DNA from: Hedera helix
Lineage: Eukaryota; Streptophyta; Magnoliopsida; Apiales; Araliaceae
Assembly (NCBI GenBank): GCA_947179155.2
Contig: OX359275.1
Span: 7,505,501 to 7,569,500, forward strand
DNA: 64,000 nucleotides
Direction of reading: 5' to 3'
Shown here: positions 12,341 through 24,284 of the stretch, piece after piece
How positions within the stretch are numbered: the first letter of the stretch is position 1
Layout of the letters: every line of letters begins with the position of its first letter
The notes under the pieces: generated by a model
The model's input: the letters and a program-made list of their open reading frames with translations, nothing else
The model's database searches: none
What the model was told of the DNA's origin: nothing
Position numbers and translations under genes: made by a program

Positions 12341-14039
12341 TTTATTGAAGTTAAAAACAGAGTAGATCATAACCAAATAAAGTTCAATACATTACAATAG
12401 ATTCTTTACAAAATATGGACTTAACAAATCCTAACTATTCCATATCCTATATTCTTATTACAGATTTTCCCCATTTGTGCCATGTACATCAACAGTGATG
12501 CTTCTAAACAATTTCAAATTACCAAAATCAGCAACACCCCAACGATTATCATGTAAATCATTTGTTTACGTCTGAAATTTTGACATTCATCTTCAAGAGC
12601 CGTCAACCTCCTTAACAAACCAAGTATCACTTCAATGGCTCTTGTTTACATCCAAGGATCATACCACATGAAATACCCACAACCATGAGGCTAACAAAGA
12701 GGAAAATTTATTAGGACAGTTGTAATGCACCCGAGATTCCACATTCCCTTAATTAAATCCAATTATGTCTGGAAGGTAATCATTAACTTTAAACCACATT
12801 AACTGGAATCTCGTGTGTCAAAACATAACCTTTAATCTTTGAAACCATTCAGTTGACCATAATGCGGTTCATATTTTTTTATTATTATTGTGACGCCCCC
12901 AAATCTAGGCCCACACAGCCCAAACTTGAGTCGTCAAAAGACTACAACAAAATTATTACAACAAAGCACAACGTACAACAATACAGTGTATAATAATACA
13001 CAACTAAGTCTTCACTATTATTGCCACACTATTTTACAACATGTGAAGACTACGATAGCTATTCCTCAGACTCTCACTCCATCCCCCGGCTAGACCCTGT
13101 TACGTTTTCATCTCCTGTTGAAAAATAATGGAACAAAAGAAAGGGTGAGCTCAAATAGCCCAGTAAGAAATATCATGACTAAGATAATGACGAATAAAAT
13201 ATCATTAGCTTTCAACAATTGAGTTTTTGATAGAATACAATAGACTACAAGGTTTATATCAAAAACTGCAGTTAAATTCTTAAACAATGTTCAGATCAAT
13301 AATAGCAGCGGAATGAGCAATCTATTAGAAGAATAATGCAGACCATAATGTCCACTCGCTTCTCTTTTTAGTGAAAACATCATCAACTTTTATCATCTGA
13401 AATACCATTAGTCATGATAATAAAAATTCACAGTTCCTGGTCATAATCATGCAAATCAACAGTTCATCTTTGCACTACGGGCCAAAGATATTCAATAAAG
13501 CACTAACGGTCATGATTATACCAGATTCAGCCTTTGGTCATAATCATACCAACCAACAGTTCATCTTTGCACTACGGGCCAAAGAGAACATTCACCACGT
13601 GCCATAAAAGACACCGAACAGATGTATCGTCTTTAACCTAGTATATCGCCTTTAACCTATCATCTGTTCAACAATTATATCACATCTATGCCCCCCGCCA
13701 CAGATATTCACAACAACTTGATTCTTGATGATTAATACAAATAACAGTGATACAAATGATGAACAGAAGAACAGGATAAACAATAAGTATCGGAAGTTTA
13801 CTTTGTGCAGATTCAAATAATGTCCAAATTGCCAACATGATGTGGAGTGAAATTTAAAAATGATATTCAAGATCCACAGTTCAGAATAACGATTACAGTT
13901 CAATAGAAATGTTCAGAAAATAGGAAGGTTCAGTTGAAATAATGAAATTCAACTATTATGGAACATATAATATTTTCAGGAATTATAGAAGCAATAGTTC
14001 CATAATCAGTTTCGATTTAGGTGTATGAAAGAAAATAAT

Positions 14040-14890
14040 ATCCCTTACCGTAGCAGGTTTGATTAACAAAAGGTGAAGGGAATTAATATCCCTTACCATA
14101 GTAAGTTTGAATAATGGAAGATGAAAAAGATGGTATCCCTTATGAGTATAAAGGAAAATGATATCACTTACGAATATGGAATAAAAGTGTCATGTGATAA
14201 TTCGTGTAGACAAATTATTTTCACACGAGACAAATAAAAAGGGTTATTCACCAACAGGCGGTAATCCGCGCCGTAAGGTTATTCCCATCAATTTGAATAT
14301 GAATAGTTATTCACCAAACAGACGATAATCCGCGCCGTAAGGTTATTCCCATCAATTTGAATACGAAGAGTTATTCACCAAACAGGCGATAATCCGCACC
14401 GTAAGGTTATTCTCAAAGATTAATAAGGAATGAATACAAAAAGTTATTCACCAACAGGCGGTAAATCGCGCCGTAAGGTTATTCCCACAATTTAATACAT
14501 GGAAATAAATGGCACAAGAAAGAAACGATATTATTTTCGAGAATCAAAGAATGATAATCCCTTCAAGTAAGAAAGAAAATAATATCCATTTATGATGATG
14601 AAAAGAGTGATACCCCTTACTGTACTAAGTTTAAATAATAGAAGATGAAAGAATATGATATTCCTTACCACAGTAAATTTAAGAGTTTGAAATGAATGGT
14701 ATTCCTTACCGTAGTAAGTTTAAGAATATGAAGGAAGATGATATTCCTTACCGTGGTAAGTTTAAATAATAGAATATGAAAGAAGATGATATTCCTTACC
14801 GCAATAAATTTAAGAGTGTGAAAAGAATAATATTCCTTACCGTAGTAAGTTTAAGAGTATGAAAGAAAATGAAATTCCTTACCTTAACAC
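14040..14890. repeat. Short hairpin units CTTAC-N4-GTAAG in LTR A
   Basis: About nine to ten irregularly spaced units carry the words TTCCTTACCGTAGTAAGTTT, or variants such as CTTACCATAGTAAG and CTTACCGTGGTAAG, followed by AAGAxTATGAAxGAAxATGATA text. Each core can fold as a five-base-pair stem with a four-base loop. Units lie on both sides of the array at 14242-14498. Confidence 0.75.
14242..14498. repeat. Four tandem 63-73 bp units in LTR A
   Basis: Units start at about 14242, 14306, 14370 and 14443 with GTTATTCACCAA and contain CAGGCGGTAATCCGCGCCGT or a variant, then AAGGTTATTC. Each has a short GGCG...CGCC foldback. Confidence 0.85.
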
Positions 14891-15382
14891 GTGACTGGAT
14901 ATTGATTTAAATGAGGTTGATCAACCTATATATTTATAATAAAATTAGTAATTACAATATATAAATTTCAAAGTGTATGATAACTCGTATAATATGAACT
15001 ATCAAAATTATATATATTTAACATAATTTTTGTAGTATAATATAACTACTTTAACATAGTTTTTAAAATAATATTCCAAAATAAATCTTCCAAAGAAAAC
15101 TTTTAAAAATGAATCTTCTCAAAGAAGAGTCTTCTAAAGGAAGATTTGTGAATACCGTGAAAAATAGGAATTTATAAAATTACTACTCTTTAATAAAAGA
15201 CTTACTTGAAAAATTTCTGCACTCCTTTTGGCTTTCAAACTCTCAAAATAGCCTTACTATTCTCAGAGAAAACTCATAAAATTCTTATAGAAAAATTTTA
15301 AGTTTTAGGTGTGATTTTTCTATTCAGCTGAGCAAGCTATTTATAGGAGAAAAGAGGGGCACTATGCGTGGTTGGTGAACTG

Positions 15383-15437
15383 CTGGCGTGCTGCACGCCA
15401 GTGTAAATTTTCTACATTGGCAGCGCAGTCGGCTGCC
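15383..15437. repeat. GC-rich hairpin cassette in LTR A
   Basis: Two foldbacks lie in a GC-rich island: CTGGCGTGC-T-GCACGCCAG (15383-15401, nine-base arms) and GGCAGC...GCTGCC (15419-15437, seven-base loop). The surroundings are AT-rich. Confidence 0.75.
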
Positions 15438-17509
15438 TCACCAAACATCACAGCAACCAATTCACATTTCAAATTTTTCATGTGGCCCCCCACATAGGGT
15501 CCACATGCTACTATTTAAAATAATTAATTAATTTTTTTTTTTTTTTTTTTTTTTACATTTATTTATTTTTTTCTATTTTTCTTCCTATGGGTCCTGCATA
15601 TAAAATAAAATAACGCTACAACAATAATTCAACAATAATGTAATAAACACGTTACAGATTATTATTATTTTATAAATTACAGTATATTTGCTACTGTGAC
15701 AATTATTAGGTTCAATAATTTTAAAAACAGTGCAGCAACAATTATTGACTCAATGATATGAAATACAGTGTAATGACAATTAATGAATTAATAATGCAAA
15801 ATACTGTGTAGCAACAATAATTGAATTGATAATATAAAATATTATGCAGTGACAATTATCGATGAAATGATGCGTAACAGTTACGGTGTCAATAATATGA
15901 GACACTGTGCAATACCGTGTGCTACTGTAGAGTACCGTGTGCTACAGAAAATACCATAATTTACCGTATGCTACTATTCTTTTATCACCGGTATTTTAAT
16001 AGTTAACACCGTTGACTATTTTTATTTAAAAAAGTTACTTCTGTCGTTTTCTATATCCGACAATTATTCCGTTGTGGGGTCCACAAATAATTTGTTATTT
16101 CGGCGCCGTCGTACGGCACGAATATTCCCCGACCAAACGAATATTCCCCGACAAAACGAATATTGTCCGACAAAATAAAATTTGCACATAACATCCTTAA
16201 CTTTCAAATTCGTCAGTTTAACCACTTACTGTTTCATGAAAAAAATATATGAAGAAAAATTAAATTTTATATTTCATAAAATTCGGGGTCTTACAATTAT
16301 TATCTTACATTCCTTACCTGTCTCAAGATCGCAACGCTCACTTAACATTCATTAGTACCTAGGTCAAACATTTATTATTTATGACCTAGTCTATTACCAT
16401 TCACAATCTTATAATATATATTTCACATAACTTGTAAATAAAAATTTCGCTATGATTTATCCATACATGGCCCTGTTTACTTATGCCCTTACTGTACCTG
16501 GTCCTGATCACAAATACCTGTATACAAACATTTATAACATATATGCGAGTTTCATTATATATACACTCACCTTATAACAATACAGTCACCTTAACCTTTT
16601 ACCACATTTCTTTGACTAATACAAACAGGCATTTTCAATACCTACGGATTTATCAAACATTAATTCCCTTGTTAGCGACTAAGTTTATAATCAAAACCTA
16701 GACGTTATGTATATATACTATAATAGGTTTACAATTATCTGGCTTGCTTGCACATTACATAATTTGCATACAACAAATTTCTTCATATGTATCAATACAT
16801 TCACCCTGCTTTACCTTTAGCTTCACCGGAACTTCCGGTCTTCTCGTACTTTACCTGAAAATGTTAGTTCATAGCAAGAGTGAGCACAAAGGCTTAGTAA
16901 GTCAATCAGTTAACATATTTCATGCTTGCAATTTATATTCATGCATCATGCATCTTTTACTTTACTATGATATGCATAAATGCCACGTATTTCATCTAAC
17001 AATTAAAACACATAGATGCACGTAGTGCACATCTGAACATTTAATGCCATATAGTTCACGTAGAACAATTATCACGTTTAAGTCTGAAAAACTTGACTAT
17101 ACGCTTTTATACTTAACCTTTACTTCCTTGCTTGACTTTTCTATGTTTCCTTGCATCGGGTTGCTAGTCCGAACTTTATCTATAAATATTGAATCTATAT
17201 ACATCATTATAGGATCATAAATCTTTACATAATTCTTTTCACTTAAACTATAATTAATAGACCATTAGTCTCTAATCATTTCATATTTGATGTATTATAC
17301 CGTACATAGGTTAACAATACATCCTAACCCTTAACCTGATTTGACTTAACTTTAGGCATGTTATATTATATCATTCATTATCTCATTATACCTTAACACC
17401 CTTTACATTGACCATTATTATCAATTCTAGAGTTTATATAACTTATTTCTATCACCCCACATCAAAATATAGTTTTTTGGAAGCTTAAAAAATTTCCAAA
17501 TGCAGAGCA

Positions 17510-17630
17510 ATTTCACCCTGGCGCCATCAGAGCTCTCTAGCCGCGAAATCTCCTCAGCCATGAATAGTACATTGCGCCCCAGCGCAATGTTTAGTACAAA
17601 ACACTGCGCCTAGGTGCAATGTTCAGAATC
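17510..17630. repeat. GC-rich hairpin cassette in LTR B1
   Basis: It contains ACATTGCGC-CCCA-GCGCAATGT (17569-17590, nine-base arms, four-base loop), followed by the near-palindrome TGCGCCTAGGTGCA (about 17604-17617). The same slot in LTR B2 (40259-40280) keeps the fold with different arm sequence. Confidence 0.8.
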
Positions 17631-20600
17631 AGCATTTTTGATTTTTGCACTACTTTTGTCAATTTTTAACTCCTTCATCTTACATCCAATTAAGCTCAAA
17701 TTTGGACCATAACTAGGACTTACTACCTAGTATTTTACAAAAATATTACTTGGGCAATTTGGATTCTTTAAATCATTGAAGCAATAGCCCTTAGGAGGGC
17801 ATTTTAAAACATTTCAACTTCAAAAGTCATTTTTTTTCAACTTTGTGATTTTTGGCCAATTGCTTCCAACACTTCACATAGTTTACTTGGGTCATATATT
17901 ACATGTTCAAATTTTTAGAACCATAAAACTTCGCACGATGCGAGATTTGTCCGTTAAAATCTATTTCGAGTCGAAACGGCCGATTTCGATCATTCGAAAC
18001 TCATTTTCATTCTAATTCTCATCCGTTGTTTACCAAATCAACATAGACACATGTAATAACATAAAACTAAGCCATTTGACTTCATTTTACCTATAATTTT
18101 TAAAAATGGCCAAAAATCACCTTTTAGTTGCATTTTTATCAAATTTCACAAACTTTTCATTTCCAAACTTATGTTATTCTTGACCCCTTTTTGCAAGACT
18201 TGATTCCAACATGTCATTTAACACTTATAACACATATTTAACTTGTACGGGCCTTCAAAACATTTCAAACTTTTCAAATGAACTTATTTTTCCAAATAAC
18301 TCACTTTAGGCGTCGACGAATGTTTTCAAACGTTTAAAAACTTCAATTGTCGCCATAAACGTCAAATAACTTTCAAATCAACTTAAACACATGTATTTAC
18401 ATCAAACTTAGCTTTTTGGCCTCATTTGATCACCAATTACACAAAATGGCCAAAATTCAAACATTGATGACATTTTGTCATCTTTACTTGTTTCCATCCT
18501 TAAACCAATTTCAATCTTTGGACTCTATGCCTCATATGAATAATCACATACACATGCAACAACTTTAGGTAATCACAAAACTTCTATACGTGACTTCCAA
18601 ATCACTTTACAGATTATAATTTGGTCTATACACAAAGTATAGTCTAATATTGTAACTTTCCTTCCTAATTCATACATTTCCACCTTCAAAGCATCTTGTA
18701 AGCTATATAACATGAACACACACATGATTTCTTCATGATAAACCTTCCAATCTAGGTTTTCATTACCTTTAGCCACATATTCATAACTCAATATTACATT
18801 TTTCTTAACAAACATGTTTCTCTTTCATTTGTGCACTTAGAATGATTTCTAAAAAAAATATACATGTATCATGCATGTTCAACAATCTTCATCTAGAGTT
18901 TTCATCAAAACCAATAACATTTAACACATATTCTTCCTTAAATCATAAGTTCTAGCTTCAAAAACATACATGAATAGTCCATCAACTTTGTAACACAGCC
19001 TTCAAGCCTAGGGTTTCATCAAATTTCCAACATAACACACATAAACTCACAAAAATTTTACAATCAACCCTTATAATTCAAGGATTCATGCATGGCTATT
19101 CTTGTTCTTACATTTACACACATAAACTTCAAACTTTAAAACAAGAACATGACCAACTTCTTTATATAGAAAGCTTGGTCTTGACAAACTCTTCCTCTTT
19201 TCTTCTTGCTCCTTCATCATCCGACTATCATAGCTTTGCAAATCATCAAGCTTTTTCCATAGCTTCCATGGCTTTTCTCCCTTTCTCTCTTTTCTCTCTT
19301 GGCTTTCAAAAATGATGAAAACTTGACAAGAAAATAAGCTTTTCTAGCTTAATACATACATATATATACATATATAAATCTCCAACAAGTAACCATGGAT
19401 GGTTAGTTTAACTCTAGTATGGTTAAGGGTATTTATGTCATTTCACTTGACTAACTAAGGTTATTTTAGTCATTACACCCTTCTAGGACACAATTGTCAT
19501 TTCATTACTTGTTAAGGGCAACATGGTTTTAGCCTAAAAATATAGAGAATTTATTCTCTTTAATTCATAATTTGCTTAATTTTGCACAAATTCAAGTTCA
19601 TTTTGATCCAAACTTGTTTCATTTTACTTGAACTTTATTCCACATCTAATTAATCCATACTTGGCTTGTCTCATATCACTTGTCACACTTTGACAATTGA
19701 ATTTCACTAATTAATAATTATTATCCATAATAATTGTAAATTTGTATAACATTACACTCTCAATTATCTACTAACCCTTTTGGTTCTCTTTCAATCAATT
19801 TCACTTTCCAATATCTCAATATAATTGAATTGCTCATCTTTTCCATAAACTGCTTCCTCAATAAGCGAACCTCGACCGGATTACCAAAATTCATCGTCTT
19901 TTGTCCTTTTTAAGCTCGTAATACATCCATTACAACTTTACGCCCCTTTTACATATTTACATAACACCCTGGTGCCAAATTTATACCATACCAGCATACT
20001 ACATTCTTTCTACACATTCTGAGGGTATTACCTTCCATATTTATGATTCGTATAAATACATACCTTATTCAAATCAATTATATCAATTTCTTAATAAACT
20101 CCAAATATTCACATATCATCCCTTTAATCCTTTATTCTCTAGCTTTAAACTCCTCTTTTCTTCTCAACTCAAATACATACATATACACATATTCATACAT
20201 TTAAGTTATTACCTGCTGACACATCATAGCGTCCTACATTAATTATTTTTCGTCCTTAACCTGTAATACGTTTTACTTCCATTCAACCACATAGGTCTCT
20301 TTAGCACATTGATTAAATCATAATTATATTTAATCACCTATTAATACATCATAGCCTTCTAGCCCAGGTTTTAATCTTCTAATCTTTACTTAAATAATTA
20401 AATTCTTATTTAAAATCTTTGTAAAATTCGGGATGTCACATTCCTGCTACAAATTTTGAAAAAATTGGAGGAAGGAAATACATATTCATTGCAATTACTT
20501 ACTCTTGCAGTTCTGCATCCATAGAATCGACGTCCAGGATTTAAATCTGTCCAAGAGGTTAATGGCATAGCTAGGCAGTGACAATGGCGTATATATATGT

Positions 20601-21496
20601 ATATGTATATCTATGTTGCTACAAGTATCATTGGGAGGGAAAAGGGTTTGTTATTCTAGAGAGAATTGGGGAGTATATAACCTTCTGTTTTGGAGGGAAA
20701 GTGAGTATACCCAAGCTGTTGTTTTTGGAGGGAAATGGATTATAATATTTGCTATACGGTCAAATATACAGTCAATATACCATTTTCACTGTTTCTAGCT
20801 AGATAATGACCGGAGCCAGAAAAAAGGGTCTAAATTGTTGTTTTTAAAATTTTAGAGATCTTGATTGAATATTTTCAAACAAGTAGAGAAAAATTGAAAA
20901 AAGTCGATATTTTGGGGAACACTTTTATCGTTAACCCAATAAGAAATGTTGTCATTATATGCAACTCTATCTAATATAAATGCAATTTTTTATAAGCTTG
21001 ATAAATAAATAGCTTGACAATTTAATTTTAACTTGATTAATCAAAATAAAGTGAGACAGATGCGCCATACTGTGTGTCCCCAAACTGGGGTTAAGGGAAA
21101 TGTGCTTGTTTACCACCCAACTTTGCGGGCCTCTTTGTGTCAGCCTCAGCACGCAAGACCATGTTATCTTATATACTTTTATTATCCCCCCTTCACATTT
21201 AAATAATTAGCTACGCTTACTATACATACATAGGATTACTACGTACGTACCAGTATAAAATATACAAGTACTTATACCATAATATTCACAATATAGAAGA
21301 ATCTTTTTTTTCACTTTCAACTAGAATCAAGCCGCTAGACTGGTAGACCCTATTGATCTCAACAACAACAACAACAACAAAAAAAAAGCCAGAAAAAGAG
21401 CTTCTAGAGTCTATACATACACACATTAATTAGATTAATGATTAATTAAGTACTCCGTCTGATCTGTTCCATTTTGCTTATCCCCGTTTCTTTTTC

Positions 21497-21599
<103 letters not shown>

Positions 21600-22191
21600 A
21601 CTGTCTCAAGTGTGCGAAAGCCAAATGCGGTGCAATAAAATCTATTGATTTAGGATGTATGTAATCTATGTGGAACACTTTGCAATGATATTCACGATAT
21701 ATATTTAAGAATTTACTTTTGACTTTAAGCTACATCTAACTAATAGATACATGCATAACATAGGAGGAGAGACCGACTATACTATACATGTAAGGAAGAG
21801 AGTCTGCTATTGTTGACCACTTATTAGGTATAGTAATATTGTAGGTATGCTTATGGGAACTCATGATACATATATATATATACATGGTCATCCAAAACAA
21901 ATAGCAGACGTACGTACGTGGTGTCTAGTAATCTCTGCTTTATTAATTGAGGTGAGATTTTGTTATTGTTAATTTCGATTAGTAACTGAAGCTAACGATG
22001 ATGTCAAGGTATAGTTTAGTGTTAAAGTTGCCCCAATTTGGTACATTTGATGTTGGTCAATGGTCATCAGTTAAATAAATATAAATAAATAGGGTTGGGT
22101 TTTTCTTTGGTAGTTAAAAATGATGTTAATTAATTAATTACTAGTAGAGAGTAGTAGTAGATACATAAATAAGTTGGATATAAAAAATTTA

Positions 22192-22524
22192 GAGCATCTC
22201 CAGCAATTAGATTATTTTATGGATTATATTTAATTCATATAATATCAGCAAATATTTTTTAGTTTTCATTTAATATTTTCATTAGATGGACTATCTTGTG
22301 GACTATAATATAAAAATATTAAAATAATCAATAAATTCAAAAAAATTCTAATCACTCTTCTATTCTCTCATTTAAATATAATTAAAATTATAATTCATAG
22401 ACTATCAAATTTATAGATTTAATCTTTTTAGTATTTACAATATAGTCTTGAATTATATTTAGTTTATTTATTAAAAAAAATAATTAAATTATATTTAATT
22501 TAAAATTTTATTACTGGAGATGAC
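22192..22524. mobile_element. MITE with GAGCATCTCCAG-type terminal inverted repeats
   Basis: The left end GAGCATCTCCAGCAAT pairs with the right end ATTACTGGAGATGAC (inverse GTCATCTCCAGTAAT), about 13 of 15 bases matching. The interior is AT-rich with no coding capacity. Length is about 333 bp. The terminal sequence resembles widely spread plant MITEs; a target duplication is not clear (TTTA on the left, TTTG on the right), so the superfamily is uncertain, possibly PIF/Harbinger. Confidence 0.65.
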
Positions 22525-24263
22525 TTTGAAACTCTGTGCGCATCGGGGCAATTAATTACATGTATATATGTCCGCACGCACATGATGGGGATATGTTTTA
22601 CATTTTTCCGCCGAGATTCCGGTAGATTTTTTGTGACATCGGGTGGGATTCTTGGTAGATTTTTGTAACATCCCACGACTTAAATGAACGTGGTGGGGAT
22701 TTTTGTGACGCGTTGGGGTTTTCAAAGGTTGTTTAACCAGTAAGTTTAATAAATGATGTTTGTTTAAGTCATAAATTCAAATCTCTTTTGTGACTTTTAA
22801 AAATGACTTTTAAAGGTGGACATTTAGGGTTATATTTTTTACGTCCATTCAAGGTTATTCTTCTGCGCTTTATCCTGTTGTGGCTTTTGATAGGTGGGTA
22901 TTTAAGACTACTCCTCTGCACCCTATAATATTGTGGGACAGTCTATATCCCTGCAATAAATATCTTCTTTTTTCACCAAAAATAAAAAATATATATATTG
23001 TTGCGGCCTTCAATACCCCAACGTCATTTTTCATTCAGAATTAATTATAATATGAGGAAATCTGAATGTGTATTTAGTAAAAAAAAATTTATGTAAAATA
23101 AATGTTTATCAAACATTAACACTTTTTTTAAATATCATTGATTCTCCAATTTTGAAACCCTAAATATGATTTCATCTTAAATCAAGTTTAATACCACTAT
23201 ATACCCGTATTACTTGAATACTAGGACTATAATTAACATCTCATCAATATTATTTTAACGCTCTTTAATTAATATTAAATTAATCTCAAAACTGATCAAA
23301 ATTAACACATTAAAGAAGCAATTTCCAACATAATTTATCTAAACCTTTGAAAAAGTTGGGCTGAATAAACTACTTATGCCCAAAAAGTAGACATGCTTTC
23401 AGATCCAGGGATGATAAACCGCAATAGTACATAATTTAGTACGTACAAATCAACGTCTCTAGTTTCAGCTTTCACCGTCCTAAAATCAGTATAATATATA
23501 TTGTATGTATGAATGAGTAAAAGAACTCAAGCTCGTAGAATCGATCTGTTATTTGATTTTTAAGCAAAAGTAGTACTACCCGCTGCAGGTTGCCTCAGGA
23601 TGATCAACTAATTGTTAATTCAGATACCTTTTATGGGAATCAAATCATGATATTTTATAATCAAGAACACGTGCAAGCTAGTACGGAATTGAGGAATCAA
23701 TTTGAACCTAAATGTTGACACGTGATTTTGTTTACTCGATAAAATCACCAAATAATGAGCAATCTATACTAGAAACAAGCATTAGCTACCCCTGATCAAG
23801 TGACGGTTTGGGCGGTCCGAAAATGCTTCGATGTGAGAATAAGTACAGATCAAAAAGCATAATAATAGAAAACTTGTTGTTGCTGAAAAATAATTGATAT
23901 TTGATGGGTAAAAATTGCATAACTTCCACACTTGTAGCCTTATTTATACTTTTCTATCAACATGTAGCGAACATCCACGACAAATTAGGATAGGAAATCC
24001 ATTGACAATAATCCAATTAAGAATATATTGTTGACTGGTCAATTCTCATCTCCATCCGGGATTATTACCTAATTTAGGATTCTAAAGCAATATGGACTGT
24101 ATCCTCCTAAACCAGCAAATCGTCCCTAAAAAACACGTGAAAGAACCTGCTCAAACATTGGGTTTATCATAGTGTGTAAAAGAACTCTCCCTCCACCTCT
24201 ATCCATGAATAATCTTGGACCCAACCCAAATTCATGACTCAATAAACTATATCCCAACATTGT

Positions 24264-24284
24264 CCCCCCCCCCCCCCCCCCCCC
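24264..24284. repeat. Poly-C tract
   Basis: 21 consecutive C bases in otherwise AT-rich sequence; its length may be unreliable in assembly. Confidence 0.95.

Larger units (their letters stand above)
12889..16295 (-). mobile_element. Solo LTR, family A, with 5 bp target duplication ATTAT
   Basis: The boundaries are clear: TGTGACGCCCCC at 12889, TCTTACA ending at 16295, flanked by ATTAT at 12884-12888 and 16296-16300. Minus orientation (TGTAAGACCCCGAATTT start) is inferred by comparison with chromovirus LTRs. Length is 3,407 bp with no coding domains, so it is a solo LTR produced by LTR-LTR recombination after insertion into LTR B1. It contains three separate arrays of hairpin-bearing repeats, annotated separately, and a T run at about 15531-15555. 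Confidence 0.9.
12721..20440 (-). mobile_element. Tekay-like LTR, family B (copy B1), in GRF intron
   Basis: On the plus strand it runs from TGTAATGCACCCGAG at 12721 to AATTCGGGATGTCACA at 20440; read as a retrotransposon it is minus-oriented, starting TGTGACATCCCGAATTTT. Without the inserted LTR at 12889-16295 and one target copy it is about 4.3 kb. It matches, block for block, the LTR at 38773-59957. No internal retroelement sequence adjoins it. The flanking five bases (ACAGT and TTCCT) do not match, so it is a solo LTR without a visible target duplication, perhaps from recombination between different elements. Confidence 0.8.
12514..20580 (-). pseudogene. GRF-type zinc-finger protein, gene split by LTRs in its intron
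   Basis: The minus-strand exon ending at 20503 encodes MPLTSWTDLNPGRRFYGC, the first half of a GRF zinc finger, followed by a good donor site (GTAAGT at 20502-20497). The acceptor is TTTGTTAG just above 12690. Exon 2 (12690-12514) continues with CGYFMWYDPWM, a GLLRRLTALEDEC helix and a hydrophobic C-terminus (MIYMIIVGVLLILVI), then a stop at 12516-12514. This zinc finger, coiled coil, membrane tail order is usual for small plant GRF proteins. An in-frame TAA at about 12648-12646 in exon 2 breaks it. The 7.7 kb between the exons is a nested pair of LTRs. The N-terminal start upstream of 20580 is not resolved. Confidence 0.7.

Noticed and set aside
14242..14498. CRISPR-like regularly spaced repeats
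   Set aside because: Four tandem 63-73 bp units in a plant LTR with degenerate spacers; no cas genes and a eukaryotic context.
18573..18815. 80-codon minus-strand frame in LTR B1
   Set aside because: No homology to a known domain and not conserved in the aligned LTR B2 as an open frame; ordinary chance frame.
20613..20798. 61-codon frame with GGGAGGGAAA-type repeats
   Set aside because: Short, no domain, lies upstream of the GRF exon on the opposite strand; a chance frame.
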